Both the position numbers and the translations under genes were made by a program. Shown here piece by piece: positions 26,396-40,406 of a stretch of 64,000 nt of DNA; within the stretch, counting starts at the first letter, position 1, and each line of letters starts with the position of its first letter. Source of the DNA: Adineta vaga (Eukaryota; Rotifera); contig CP075496.1 in assembly GCA_021613535.1 (NCBI GenBank), positions 13,206,001-13,270,000 on the forward strand. The letters run 5' to 3'. A model generated the notes under the pieces. That model had not been told where the DNA came from, made no database searches, and saw only the letters and a list, made by a program, of their open reading frames with translations.

Positions 26396-28914
26396 AACCC
26401 AAAATACCCTTTACTACACCTTTTTATCATCAATGTAAAGCGTAACTAAATGTATGATTATTATAATTCGTTTTATCAACATCTGTTAACCTTTCATAGT
26501 CTTGTTCACATTTAAAAAAAATATAATTTAGTTTTATGTTGTATTTAATCAGAATCATAGATGAATAAATAAAAAATTTTACTTGTCCTTTAATGCTTTC
26601 TTTTGAAATAAAAATATTTATCAAAATGAACCCATGTCATATAGAAAGTTTGATTTAAAAATATGGTTATTATTTTCGATTCTACTACAGTTGTACATAA
26701 GATGGATTTCATATCGTAATACTTTTAATAAATACACAGATTATTTCATAGTGGTTAAATCAATTCTTTCGGTCTGTACTATGTGATCTATACGAGGTCA
26801 TTTTCACTTTATTATTAAATTAAATATTATTACACGGGATGTTAGACGTGTGTCGAAGAAGTATTTCATAACTAGGTTGTTTAAAGGAAAACGTTATTGA
26901 TCAATGCACTTTTGAAAAAATATCCAGATATTACAATTTGTGAAAACTCGTCAACTCACTGCAACATTTTTATCTATCAGGAGTCTGATGATCTCTGAAA
27001 TAAGTTGATCATTTTCTTACCAATGTGACAGAAAAAAGTAACTTCACAAATATATACAAAATTGTCTGTATGATAATATCTCGTTTGTCGATTTAGACTT
27101 TATTGTCATAAAGATAAGAGAATTTAAATATATAGAGATATAAAACTAAAATCTAGGATCGAAGAAAAGTTGTTCTTGTGTCAATATTTTATTAATTGAT
27201 TCGTGTCAGATTCTTTACCTTTCTGACAACATATTTACCTTTATTCAAAAATCTTTTATTCCGTAGTTTAATATCATAAAAGAATATTCTCATTATGCCT
27301 GTTAAAATCTAACACATATCCAAAGATAATCTTAACTTTTACTTCATATTGAAATTCCGACACATTTTTTTTATTTCCATCATCAGGTAAGAACTTCACT
27401 TCAAAACTCTTCTACAAAATTCTTTGAACATATAATCAACCATATGAGTTTTCTACAACGAAAGACAATGCTTTTCCTGAAAAATTAAATCTGAATAAAA
27501 GAATTATCTCTCAGTTGTTCGACAAAGAAATTCAATAGACAGCTTTCATATTTACTTGATAAGTACAAATGACATAGTAGAATTACTTTATTTTAACGCG
27601 TTCTTTTTTTCTCTTCGAAAGTTGTTCATATCAATATCGTCAAGAATTTGTTCATAAAGTTCTGCGGTTTTTTTTGAATAAAAAAATTATCAAAACATAT
27701 GCACAGATGTTCTAATTTTCACAACGAATGTATTGAACAACCGTTTGTTTTCTACGTCTGCAGAAGACCATAATCTGATTATACTTAAATACACGATTTG
27801 TAAGTAACATTTTCCGAGATGTTGAGTATTTGATTATTAGAGAGAGAGAGAGAGAAACTTTCTATTTTGTTTTCAATAATAGGGTACTGATTTATGTCAA
27901 AGTTATGTTGCTTTTCACGTCGAAGAAGTGTGCTTTATGCAAGAACAGATGAAAATAGAAATAAAATGTCGCAGAATATGTTTTTTGCTTAGTCAGAACA
28001 GTGTCGATAGAAATTGAATTGATCCTGCGGAAAATTCTTTTTCTGTTGATTAGAAGAATGATGTTACATTTACGTTTTTAAACAAGGTAATATCATAAGA
28101 AAACAAACAACTTTTGCGACGTATTATATGCGCAAAAGAAACTTTTTGAGAATTTGTTTTTGATTTCATCTGTCGTTTTTTTCTTCTCTTTATCATTAAT
28201 ATAAATCAACATTTTGATTTAAGTTTTCATCAGCATTGGTAATTTTATTGTTGAGTCTCGTTTTTCTTCTTCTTCTTCTTCTTCTATAGGTTTCATCCGA
28301 ACTGATCGATGCAAAGTAAGTTATATGTTGTAAAGTAGGTCGGTCTCCTGCATTGTGACAACATTCAACTGATTGTGTGAAAAAAAATGAGACGATAGGC
28401 GAGAGAAAGAAAAAAGTTTCGTATTTCAACTTTGTTGTTTTTCTCTCATTCTTCTCGCATGCCAACCACGTCCATTGCCATGCATGTTTTACCTCATTTC
28501 ATTGTTCTAACGATTAACTTTCAAAATCATAATGATCATTTTCTGTATAGAAAATTTCCTTCTCTGTAGATTTGAACATTTATCTTCAGTTTTTGCAAAC
28601 CTTTTCTTGCTTAATAGAGAAGTCCAGGATATAATATACAACTATGAATTGCCATGTAAATTCTATGAAGAAAAGAAACATTGATTTCAAATATGTCGCT
28701 CACCATTTTATTCGTTTGAAGTAAAAAAAAGAACTTTTTATAGTTCAACTTTCTTCTTCTCCTGCTTTAACACTCTTGAGTTTTTTTTCTTCTTCTAATC
28801 ATCAATGTGATTGTTTGCACAGGTTGCTATTTGTTTCTCCGTCGATAAGTATGTATGTTTATATTTCAGATGTAGGTATTGTATAGAAAATAAGTTTTCA
28901 TATGTATTTATATA
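26396..28914. other. Gene-free AT-rich region
   Basis: 2.5 kb without a supportable coding region on either strand. It contains AATAAA near 26560 (possible end of LdhA copy 2), a (GA)n tract near 27841-27856 and a (TTC)n tract near 28266-28285. The last few hundred bases are probably the promoter/5' UTR of the ankyrin gene. Confidence 0.5.
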
Positions 28915-31648
28915 ATGGCGATTAAACGTAAAGATTTTCAAAAGACATCATCAATTATACTCGAATTTTTACTTAAATTACCTGATGAAGAAACAAGTTC
29001 ACGCTTACGTGATACACTTCTACATGGTCTTCATTTTCTACAACAATATTATTTAATTTTACAAAAACGTGATAAAGAACAAAAACCTTTACAATGGACA
29101 ATTGAACGTGGTCTAAGCCCACTGACACCATTTCGTGAAGCACCTGATAAATTTGAATGGCCATGGATTGATGTTGAATCTAATAAAGTCAAACAAACAT
29201 TACCAAAACATTCATTAAATGATTTTGTTACATTATCACCTATTATCATGGCTGTACGTGAAGGTGATCTACGTTATGTAAAAGAATTATTAAATTCCAA
29301 CCCTGAGTTAATCGATCGTGTAGATGCTTTTGGTCGTGATTTATTAACTTATGCTGTTCAATATCAACAAGTTAATATTCTACGATATCTATTATCCGAA
29401 TGTAAACCAGCAGCAAATATTAATATTCAAGCAAATGATGGTTCAACTTGTTTACATCGTGCATGTTATAGTGATGAAACACAACAATGTAATATTGATG
29501 TCGTACGAATTTTATTAGAAAATAATGCTGATGTAACGAAACAAGATGTACATTTGCGATCACCATTACATTGGGCTGTTTTAGCTGAAAATACGGATTG
29601 TTTAAAAAGTTTACTGGATTTTAATGCTGATATACATGCGAAAGATGCAGATGGAATGACAGCACAGCTATGTGGGCTTGTCATCTTGATCGTTATGAAC
29701 ATTTCAAAGTATGAATTGTGATTGTAATTGAAATTTATTTGTCCTTCTTTTTCTTCTTTAGGAATTATCACGGCATATGAATGGTACAATAGAAAAAGAT
29801 GATGATGGTCGCACATGGATTCATCATAGTGTTCGTAAAACTGAACCATTACAATGTTTAAAATTATTATTATCATCGGAAACAATGCAACTACGTGATA
29901 ATGATGGTCGAACATGTTTACATGTTGCTGCTGAACAAGGTTCAGTACATGCATGTCGTCTAATCTTTGATATGAATGTTCAACTTAATAATTCATCTTA
30001 TATACACGATGGAGATAAGTATCGTCAAACGTCGCTTCATTTAGCAACTAAAAATGGTCATGCACGTGTATTAAAAGAATTATTAGATCACGGTGCTGAT
30101 CCACATCTTAAAGGTACTGATAATTTTGTCAATTTGTATTTATTTTCTTGATCATTAGTGTAATTCTGACATTTTATATTTTCTTTAGATATTCACGGTG
30201 TATCAGCGTTTGATTATGCACAAAATCGTGGTCTTTATTTTTGTCGAAGTGTGTTTGAAGTTTATCTTCGTGATAAAAATCTCAATAGTTATGAAAGTCA
30301 ATCATTGACAGCACGCCTTATGAATACTACCACTACGAATATGATCAAAATGAATGGATCTGATGTAACACCAACACCACCCGTAATTGGACATGCGAAA
30401 TTTACTCGTCATAATAGTCGTCGTAATATGACAGGATCATTACCACAACCGATGCGTTCATCACCTAATCTCTCGAATGAAACATTTGCTCATACAACGA
30501 CAACAACAGGAAATCATCCAAATAGTTTCTCTACAACATTGATGCGACCTGATAACGGTGATGATGATGGCGATGATAATCATCATAATAATACTGACAC
30601 TAGTTGGCAACGTCATCGACCGCCTTCATCATCAACAACGAATTCAACGATGGCACCTCCAGTTAAACCTCGAAAGAGTTCCACAACACCGAATAGTTCA
30701 CTTGTCAATACATCAAAATCACAACGAAAATATCATCATCATCATGTTGTAATTACATCTGCTCATTCCGATGATGATGAACCGAATAGTTTGGATGGTT
30801 ATGGTGGTCAAAGTGATTTCGATGATGAACATGAGGATGCACAATTACATTCACCTAGACCTTCTCGACCAAGTTCTCGTCTTTCATCACGTAATAATGA
30901 CGATCGATTACAACAACAACAACAACAACAATCAAATCCAATGCTTCGTCGGCCACACTACAAACAATCAAAACATGCCAATCGACAGTCGATCTATGAT
31001 GATTATCGTTATATTGAAGAACAACAACAACAACAACAAACATTAGCTTCCGCAAGAGCAAGACGGCGAAATCGTTCAGCAGCAACAAAAGAACTTCCAC
31101 AACCATCATCAAATCGTCTTGGATCAGGTAGCGGTAATCAATCAGCAACAAATCGACTAAAATCTGGCTCGAAATCAGGTTCTAATGAATCAAGTCCTTC
31201 TCTTGACCTAACTGTTGCTGGACAAAAAGTTTTTCGAAATCGACAACAAATGGAGACTTATCATTCACAACAATCGATACCACCGAATAATATGCGACCA
31301 CCAAGTGGTCGTCTGAAACCGATTAGTAGTGCAAAATCAACTTCTTCATATACCGATGATTTTTCTCCGATGTCACCAAGAACACCAGAAGAAACGACAC
31401 ATACTACCAAGGCAGCATCAGCATTACCAACAAGAGCACATTTGTATAAAAAGAGACTTGCTCCATTAACGAATAGTAATGAAATCTTGAACAAAAAACA
31501 TGCAAATCGTTCGTCAATGGAACAGCAACCATATATGGTTGATGATGTACCTTCTGATAGATCTGAAGAAACAAGTGGTGGAACGCATACAGGAGGAAGA
31601 GATATTAGATCATCAAGCGGTAGTGATAAACGCTCAAAACATCATTAA
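28915..31648 (+). CDS. Ankyrin-repeat protein with long disordered tail
   Basis: Exons 28915-29708, 29762-30113 and 30189-31648, about 868 aa. After a roughly 100-residue helical N-terminus come about eight ankyrin repeats (residues about 105-410), visible as DAFGRDLLTYAVQ, DGSTCLHRACY, RSPLHWAVLAENTDCLKSLL, DGRTCLHVAAEQGS and QTSLHLATKNGHARVLKELL. The C-terminal half is Ser/Asn/Gln/Arg-rich with poly-Gln runs and a proline motif APPVKPRK that could bind SH3 domains. In exon 1 the repeat phrase DGMTA...MWACHLDRYEHFK requires one base more than present near 29660-29668; without it the frame stops at 29719-29721. With it, all intron phases agree. Likely cytosolic scaffold; specific orthology not assigned. 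Confidence 0.82.
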
Positions 31649-31783
31649 TCTTCTATTTATTTCATCTTTCGTTTTTTTTCGCTGGCTTTGCTTCAATTTT
31701 TCAAAGAAGAAAAAAATCCGTCCAAATTCTTTTTTTTTGTATATGTATTTTTGATATAACAAAAACCAAAATAACAATGAGTG

Positions 31784-31789
31784 AATAAA
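31784..31789 (+). terminator. AATAAA polyadenylation signal of the ankyrin gene
   Basis: AATAAA 136 bases after the stop codon and 143 bases before the next gene's ATG. Confidence 0.55.
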
Positions 31790-31931
31790 ATGTGTGTTTT
31801 TTATCATTTTCTTCTCTTCTCTGTATGAAAGAAATGAACAAGAACATCAAACAACAACAACAACAAAATAAAATCTTATCTTTCATTTTTCTTTTGTTTC
31901 ATTCTACACTTATTTTATCACATAGTCTATT

Positions 31932-34586
31932 ATGAATAGTGGTATGCGTAGTGATAAGTTGTTTGACGAATATTATGCCGAGAATATTCCAACATATCGC
32001 ATAAACTGTTCATCTAGATTAGCAACCAATTCAACGAATAAGTATCTACGTTATTCACATATACCATTGACTCAAAAAAACACTGATTTACAAAAAAAAC
32101 AATATCCACATACTATCAATCAGCATTCTAAATATCTATATAATCCTCAACAACATTCAAATCTTAGCACAAACAATCGTTTATACGGAAAATCTTCGTC
32201 AACAGCATATTATGATAGTATTCGTGCACGAGTTTATCTAAATACATCGATGCATATACAATCAAAATCATCCACACGATCTCAAGTAGATCAAATCAAA
32301 TAATCTATCAAATAGTTTTCTATTCATCTTCTTATAGCTTCCGAATTATGAATCCAAGTTACTATCTAATCAAGCTTCAATGAAATATCATGATGATCCA
32401 TCACTTGAGTATCCGAAGTATACAATAGATTTACTTATTGAACGATTAATACCAACTGATACTTATAAACCAAAGGTTATCTCAGTCGTTTCTTTTTTTA
32501 CGCTTTGATCTTAAATAGTTTTACTAGTAAAATTCAATTGAACAAGAACATTTTCTTTTCGATTTAGATAACGTGACATTTTCATAGAATTCTTATCTTC
32601 TTTTAGGAAACATTCCTTTACTCAATGATTATGTGTTCCAGATTGCATATTCGACCATCTTTATTATTGAATAAAATCGCATATTTAACTATTATTTCAT
32701 TGAGAAAACTTACTTATGTATGTTTGATTATCGAACTTATTCTTCATATTATTTTCAATATGTCTCTTTTTACAGGATCGAAGTGTTCGAATTCTACAAA
32801 ATTTTCTCGATATATTATTGCAATGGACTGAAACATTTCCCTATGATTTTCGTAACATAGAAATGATGTCGCAATTAGAAGAACTTCAACGAAAAATTAG
32901 TGTATACGAACCAACATTTCCTTCCATTATCAATCGTATCGATAAACAACTTCGTTCAAAAGTAAATTAAATGCAAATAACAATTCAATTTTATAGTATT
33001 ATATTCTTTCTAGCTCGAAATATTAGACGATTATGAAGAATATATTCGACAATTAAATATAAGATCTTCGAAATCTCTTACTCTAACAGCATTATCTGTA
33101 TGAATATCTCATCCATAGAATCCTTATCGTTTTCTTTCATTTTCTTAGACAGATATTATTTATGAATGTTCAACATCAATCTTATTTGCTCAACAAGTAA
33201 CTCATATTGAATTGGTATGAAAATAGATGAATTCAAGCGAATTAACTTGATATAATTTCTTTTCTTTCATAGGATAGATTAAAACTAATTGGTCCAGAAG
33301 AATTAGTTCAATATTTTATAATGAAATCTGCTTCTGAAGAAGAACGTGCACATCCAAATCGAACGATAGATAGTGAAACAACAACATCCAATCAATCAAA
33401 GTCATCACATCATGTTCATGATACAAAGCTCACATATACTTTCGAAACTTACATACAATGGTTCAATCGTTTAACGTTTTTCGTTGCAACAGAAATTGTT
33501 AAACATACACAAAAACGTTTACGAATACAATTGATTAATTATTTCATCGATGCAGCTTATCATTGTTTACAAATATATAATTTTAATTCCATGTTTGCAA
33601 TTATTGGTAAGAAGAATAATCCTGGATTTTTCTTATTGAATGAGAAAAGGAAGTTCATGACTTTTAGTTTCAGACTTCCTTTCACCACATGTAGAACGGA
33701 TGTCGTGTATATATTTCACAGTAGAATTCCATGTTTTTACTATTGAAAACCTCGATGAGTAGTATATGTGAAAAAGTATACTCGTACAAAGTCTACCTTT
33801 AGTACATGTCATGGCTGTCTGATTCAAGTTAAAATGATTTGTATGTTTTCCAATTTGATTTTTATTTAGGTGGTCTAAGTATGCAACCAGTAAAACGTTT
33901 AAGAAAAACGGTAAATTTTTTTATTTCAATGTTACAAATTTCAATATACTTTTTAGTGGGAAAAAATCTCACTGGAGACATTCAATCAACTTGAACAATT
34001 CAAAAATGTTTCAAAGAATTTTGCTAATTATCGTAATGCATTAAAAACAGCTATGAATGAAGCAGAGAATCATCGATGGCAACTTGATCATATAGTTATA
34101 CCGTTTACTAGTCTTGTTTCACAAGATGTATATTTTATTAAAACACGTAGTAAAGATTATACAACAGAAGGTGGCATTAATTTACAAGTATGTTAAGAGA
34201 AAAAAAATCATGAAAAGTATCATTGATTGTTTTATAGAAATATTATGCAATAACAAAATGTATCTTTGAAGAATTTATCGAATGTAAACAGAGTAATGTA
34301 TGTTTATTTATAGAATATCAATAGTTTGTATTCAAATGAGACGAAGAAAAAGAAAACGATCTTTTTTTTTAGTGTTCATTTCAACGAAATGATAAAATTA
34401 TTAATTATATAATTACATCTCCGACATTCAATGAAGATTGTAAGAAAATGATTTCTATTTTCCTTGTTTATAAATTCAATTTTAGCTTTAATGCTTGCTT
34501 CATTCGAATGTGAGCCAGCTACAACACCACATGAAACGAAGATATTAACAAAACTTCAAGAAGAACATGAAAATCGAGCCAGATAA
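31932..34586 (+). CDS. RASGEF1: RASGEF1-family Ras guanine nucleotide exchange factor
   Basis: Twelve exons: 31932-32285, 32338-32475, 32607-32717, 32776-32961, 33014-33097, 33149-33214, 33273-33606, 33870-33910, 33957-34187, 34238-34297, 34373-34439 and 34486-34586; 590 aa. After a Ser/Tyr/Asn-rich N-terminus comes the RasGEF_N module (LIERLIPTDTY, then MIMCSRLHIRP, then LLQWTETFPYDFR). The catalytic CDC25 domain follows: FAQQVTHIEL, RLKLIGPEELVQYF, WFNRLTFFVATEI, FNSMFAIIGGLSMQPVKRL, FANYRNALK, HIVIPFTSLVSQDVYFI. The end (CSFQRNDKIINYI, FNEDSLMLASFECEP) follows RASGEF1A/B/C rather than SOS or RasGRF. RASGEF1 proteins activate Rap2-type small GTPases (family knowledge). All catalytic-core introns are short. 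An insert between the first GEF helices (Ser/His-rich, near 33330-33430) is unusual. Confidence 0.9.
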
Positions 34587-36054
34587 GATGGTGTTGTTTT
34601 TCTTCTTGCATCGATATACTTTTATTCATCATATTTTCATTTGTCATATTATTTGATGAAAAAAACGAAAAGCATACGAATTTTCTTTGGTGTTCTTTTT
34701 CATTTATCAACCCTCTTTTCATACGTAGATTGCTAAATCGAGAAGAAAAACAACGATTCCTTGCACTTTTTCTTTCTTTCTTGTATATATTATGAATTTG
34801 CTTAAATAACAGTACAGGTTATTTTTTTTTAATATATATTCTCTTTACATTTTGCTCGAACAGTTAGTAAACTGCATTTGATGTTTTGTAAGTCGGTTAG
34901 TGTTACGTATATATGTACATAGTCAAAGTGAATTGCCTATGCCACCTTTATATTCTCTTTTGAAATATGATGTATTTGGCATGTCTTGTTATTCAATAAA
35001 TGTAGTCGAATCAAGAAGGTATACAAACGATTATTATGCTGTTTTGGTCATTCGAATTTTCTTTTTTATTTATGAATACATGTCATTGTATGTATGAGAC
35101 ATTTGTCGCATTAAATTAAATGTTTAGGAAGAATCATATGGTGGCCTTTTCATGTGTAAAGGATTGTTGACGACCTATTGTGTCGAAAGAATGAGAGAAC
35201 AGACCACCTCTTTTTTTCTTCTTTCTCATCATATAAATATACATTCGAATAAAAATAATCGTTTTGAACCATATCGATAAAGAGAAAAAGAGAAGGAGGA
35301 GGCAGAGACAGAGAGAGAGAGAGAAGTCGTCAATAATAATGTATATATATATAAGACGGATCAGGTATATGTATATATATATATTCATATTCGACTACTG
35401 TAAAATAGTAGAGGACACCTACTGTGATCGACAACAAATGCAAGGTGCGTTTTTTCTTCTTTTAAGACTGTCTTTGGTAATATTTACTGATGGTAATGCT
35501 GTCGATGAAATAAAACCCAATGCAAAACTTCTTTCAATATATTCTTCCTTACCTTTATCGAACGATGATGATTTTACTCTTTCATTTTTCTTCCATCAGA
35601 GCATATAAAATGAAATACTTGATCGAGTTGTCTCTTTGGTATTCAATCTCTATGACTGTTTAGTTTAATCTCATAAAGCTTGAATACCGGAGGATGACTC
35701 GAACAAAAAGATAATCATGAATTTATGTGTTTTTTTTTGCGTTATTTTCTTTGTTTGTTATATACACGTAAACGAACAAAACGAACATGTAGATGGCAAT
35801 CTAATATGAGGCGAATGCTAGACACATGCAAAAAGAGAAAAGATTGGTATTTTTTTTTCGATAAATATGTTTTTTTTTTCTTTGCACTTTGACTTCTTTT
35901 ATTATTTTTTTTCTCTCTGATATGATGATGATGATGCCTTTGGATTTAGAGAATGGTCAAAGCAAAGGATTGTTTTAAACATTGGATTTGCTGATTATAA
36001 AAATGACAATACATGGATTTTTCTTGATTATGAAGTATTTTGTTGTTCAGGATT
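34587..36054. other. Intergenic region between convergent RASGEF1 and secreted-protein gene
   Basis: No supported coding region. It contains an AATAAA at 34995-35000, a (GA)n tract (about 35310-35325), TA-rich microsatellites (35341-35390) and T-rich runs near 35830-35920. The last is on the correct side to be the 3' UTR of the minus-strand gene ending at 36055. Confidence 0.5.
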
Positions 36055-37167
36055 TTATTCAGCAACGGATGAATTTGGCAATGGTGGAATAGAATCTGTT
36101 GATAATAAATGTGATTGAATTTGTTGACAATATGCAAAATCAGGATAAGATTTGCAGAGATTTTCAATTTCAGGATATTGCTACGAGAGGAGAGAGAGAG
36201 AGAAATGAATTAAATAATTAAAGCAAAAGATTTGTCTTACTCCTTTCTGAATTTGTGAAACTTTTCGCTCGCAAAAATGATTTGTATCAACTGAATTCTT
36301 TCCTGTTTTTATTATACACATTTGCATAATCAATTTTTGTTCGAGCTATAAGATAGAAATTGCATTTCGAAAGGATTTATTTGATGCATTTTATGTCACA
36401 AGAAAATATACATACGTCAGTTTCAGTATTCATGTCTTCGTCTTGGAGATGCACGCGTTCATCTTCATGAAGGCTACGTGCAAGTCGTCGATAAATAAAT
36501 CTCTAAAACAACAATTCGTTGAAAAATCGATGAATTCAATCTTCTGTTTTTTTCTATATCGATTTATAAATTACCTTAGCTCCAGCATTTTGGGTGATAG
36601 CCAATTGTCCATTGACATCGCTACAATATCTCATTCCGGCACCGATTGTCTGGCAATAGTAGGTCAAAAATGGAAACGTCTGTCAAAGAAAAAAAACACA
36701 ATAAAACTTTTCGATCGAAAGTGCGTATGTTAATATGAAATCAACATGTCTTTCTTCTATCAACCTTCGGGCAAAGTTGATCTGACTAAGAGTACAATTA
36801 TGTAGATAATTACAGAAATATTCTATCAAGAACCTTTTCTAGGATTACTTACACCCATAAGTGCCGACCGTAATGTTTGATCACAGAGATCTTGAATAAG
36901 CTGGTTGGTTTTCTCTGCTGAACATGTACCAACAATAAAGTTAGTTAACTATATTGATAGAAATAAATAATTGAGAAAGAAAAGAAAAAACAAGCAGAAA
37001 TAAACATACATCATATTCGGTTAATTCACGTTTGGAGAGCCGGTACTAAGCAAGAATAATGAGAAAAATCAGTTGACATAGAATTTTAAATCACTTACTT
37101 GATGTGTTGGTTGAAAGAAAACAACGCCGATAATAAGTACAAGTATAGTGAATATTGGAGAGTTCAT
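36055..37167 (-). CDS. Secreted cysteine-rich protein, seven small exons
   Basis: Minus-strand exons 37167-37099, 37045-37010, 36948-36853, 36679-36575, 36502-36416, 36345-36241 and 36180-36055, 207 aa. Every intron is phase 0 with GT-AG ends (GTAAGT, GTATGT, GTAAGT, GTAATT, GTATGT, GTAAGA donors). The first exon encodes a 23-residue signal peptide (MNSPIFTILVLIIGVVFF). The mature part has eight cysteines (GTCSAE, DLCDQ, YYCQT, YCSD, MCII, FCERK, NLCKS, YCQQ), enough for four disulfides, and dibasic sites (SKRE, YRRLARS). Domain family not recognised. Every exon is too short to stand out in frame scans, so the gene is easily missed. A longer upstream in-frame ATG exists (37299), but the start chosen gives a clean signal peptide. 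Likely extracellular. Confidence 0.75.
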
Positions 37168-40100
37168 TCCGACGACAAATTTATTGACGACGAAGTAACG
37201 ATGATGATGATGATTATGACGAGGAAATAGAAATGCAAAAATGGATGAGGACAACCTATAACACAACGAGATAACGTAACGTAAGAATTTTAATGTCAAT
37301 TATTTCTTCTTAGTATCAGTGAAACTCATTCTAACGTGAAATATATGAACATGATTAACAATTAGTAGGGAAAAAAAGGACATTTGATAATCATTTCTCA
37401 ATGAAATTCTTTTCCTATTCTTCTTGTCGTATATATGGAGTTACACGTTAGAATTGATTAGCTTGTTAATGACTTTTTGAGAGAGAAAAAGAAACGAGTA
37501 CGATTATCTTTGACTATTCTAAGCGACAAACTTACCAATGAAACAAAGATGACAAGAATCGATAATGAATTCAAGAACAAAACTGTATTGTATTTCAGTT
37601 ACTATCTAGTTTAATACAGATTTTTTCTCATCGCCTGTTCTTTTGTCATTTACGTTCTTGTTAATAGTAGTAAAGAAGAAGAAGAAGAAGAAGAAGAAAA
37701 AAGAAAGATAAATGAGAAAATAACAATAGATGAAAAAGAAATATATGTTTCTCTCTCTTTCCCTCTCTCTCTTTCTCTCTCTCTCTCTTTTTCCTAACAA
37801 ATACTTGTCGACTCGACGGAGTGTATATCTTAAGTCACTAAAAGAAGATAACGAATAACATAAATTCAGGAAATTCATTAGTATAAAAGTGATCTTAGTC
37901 AAGTAATATTTAACACATACTGTTCCATAGAATAATTGACAAGAAAAAGAAAAAACAGTCATATTTTTCTTACATACATTCTCTTTTCTCTGGATGTCAT
38001 TTTCTCCAATTCGTTGAGAAAAAACATACCAAATATTATTCTTATTAGGAAACAACTAGGGCATTCTTTCATGCTTAACATACTAATATTTAATATAAAT
38101 GAAACGACTAACGACTAAAAAAAGATGATCAAAAGATTAGACGATCACATATTTAGTATTAATCACTATTTATACGCCAAGTAGAATTTTCTCCCCCGCA
38201 GACAACTTTCATGCATTTTAAGAAGACAAAAGTATTCATGCGATAGGCGAAAGTTATGATATTGCCTAATTTATTAGAGGAAAAAACAAGGTTTTAGAGA
38301 TTTCCTCGTCATTCCTTATTTTCATAAAAACAACTTCACGAGAAATTATGATACTTCACTTAATGTGTCTCATAATATAATTCTAAATTCTAATTGAGTT
38401 CAATGAATAGAAAAAGAAGAAGAAAAAATCAAGTCAATATGCTCGTTTTTTTTTCTACCTTAGAAACATTTTTTTTGCTTTTCATTGAAGATAATAGAAC
38501 GAACTTTCTTGAAAAAAGAGAACAACATACCTTTCTTTATTCTTTAGTAATATGGGCAAGTCTATGCTATTCGAATGTCAATTGTGGGTTGATCTATTGG
38601 GTTCTGTCTAATCATATATTATTGTTTTTATGTTCTTTATAAATGGATAATAAGGGAATAGGACGAGAAGATCGTAAATAAAAATTTTCTATTATATAAA
38701 ACAATAGATACAGAATATATTGATGTTTTTTTCCCGTTTTCTGATTGAATTCATTGGTGAAAATTGTAGAAGTACTTAACGAAAATGCTCAAAATCTAGA
38801 GGATGCATACATATTGTGGGTGGATCAATGCAAAACAAGATTCCAATTCTCCAAAGACTAACATAATCATATAAAAAACAAGCAGAAAATGAAGAGCAGT
38901 TTTGCGTAAGGAATAACGCGTAGATAGATTTCTATTCCTACTTAGTAAACTATTGATATTTATCTCATTGAACTCATTATTTCAACTGAATAGTTGCGAA
39001 TCTTGGTAGAAAACAAAAGAGAAGAAGATCAAAGAGAAGAACTAAAAAATTAGTTCATGTCTACTTAATAAAGTAAAAGTTTAAAGTATGGTTTGGAATT
39101 AGAAGATTATTAGAAAAAAATATATATATATTATTATTTTTCTCCCGTTTTGAAACCAAAGATTTATCGTGGGCATGACACGTGAGTAAGATGAATAAAA
39201 GTGTACACGACTAATTGGAATTATTGTCATCATCATCTTTTATGTGCGTGTTTCAGTGAATATTTGATTGTGCATGCGAATAAATCATCATTTTCATGTT
39301 GTTTCTTTGACAAAAATGTCTTTTTTTTTACTATTGAAAATATTACCTTAATTAATATAAAACAACGAGAAAAAACTTCGAAATGATGAAAAAACTCAAA
39401 TTCTACGTTTTCAGATGACGTCAACGATGTTTTCAAATTAAAAGTAATCTTTGTATCAACATGACCGTTGTTTTAAATAATCCACTCGATTAAATATAGC
39501 TTAAAGAGTAATTAAACATACTAAATATGGTGTGTGCTTCATGAGCATATCAAATATAACTTCTTTTTATGAATAATAACGATGAATACAGTCAACAAAT
39601 GTTCAAATTTTCCTCGAAAAACTATCAATCTTCAAGAATACAAAGCATGAGACATAATCTTTGACATATATAACTACAATGAAGAAACATTGTGATCTCT
39701 TCGACTTAGATCATTTTGTTTTTTCGAATCATTTGAAATGTTCATATTACTTTTTTAAACTCGTTTCGAGTGTTCTTTATTTTAAGGACAATCTTGCTGA
39801 AATAACTTTTAAATTAAACTAAACGTTCTTAACATAGGATATCTTGAGTCAAGATTAAAGTATTTCCGGAAGGAATCCGCGTTTTAATTGATATGACGCC
39901 AACGCATATTGATATGTCTTTTCATAGTTTCTCGATGATGCACATGGATGAGTAGTTTATGTAATGTAATGAAAAGAATAAGATTCTGCATATGAGAAGA
40001 ACTGATTGGTGATTTTTTATAACGTAGACTTGTACTATTGTTGAAATATTTCAAATAGTTCAATGAACTTTGCGTTGATTTGCTGTTTGAATAAATATAG

Positions 40101-40406
40101 TCATTATCTTGTGTTACTGAATTCAAAGACGGAAATGATTCTAATAATACCTTTATCATCATTTGAAAGACTTGTCTAACAATAGAAATCAAATTTAAAA
40201 TAAAGAAATCTTTCTCGAGATTTTCATGAAAAATATTAAATCTTATATTTGTAATGATAAAATCTAACCGTATTGATTCATATTATACAAACAAATGACA
40301 TATCTGGCATTTTTCTTGACAGAATTCTTTGATCTATAATTAGAGCGATAGAAATACAAGAGAAGAATGAGGACAATTGAGTCTATCGATTGAATCGATA
40401 GTAAAA
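37168..40406. other. Gene-free AT-rich region
   Basis: No convincing gene on either strand. It contains a (GAA)n tract (37674-37698) and a (CT)n tract (37749-37790) upstream of the secreted-protein gene, and otherwise AT-rich unique-looking sequence up to the STRA6-like fragment. Confidence 0.5.
37674..37790. repeat. (GAA)n and (CT)n microsatellites
   Basis: A GAA run at 37674-37698 and a CT-rich run at 37749-37790 lie about 500-600 bases upstream of the secreted-protein start. Confidence 0.75.

Noticed and set aside
30855-31151. Minus-strand frame rich in Val/Leu opposite the ankyrin gene tail
   Set aside because: It is the complement of the poly-Gln/Asn/Asp coding repeats.
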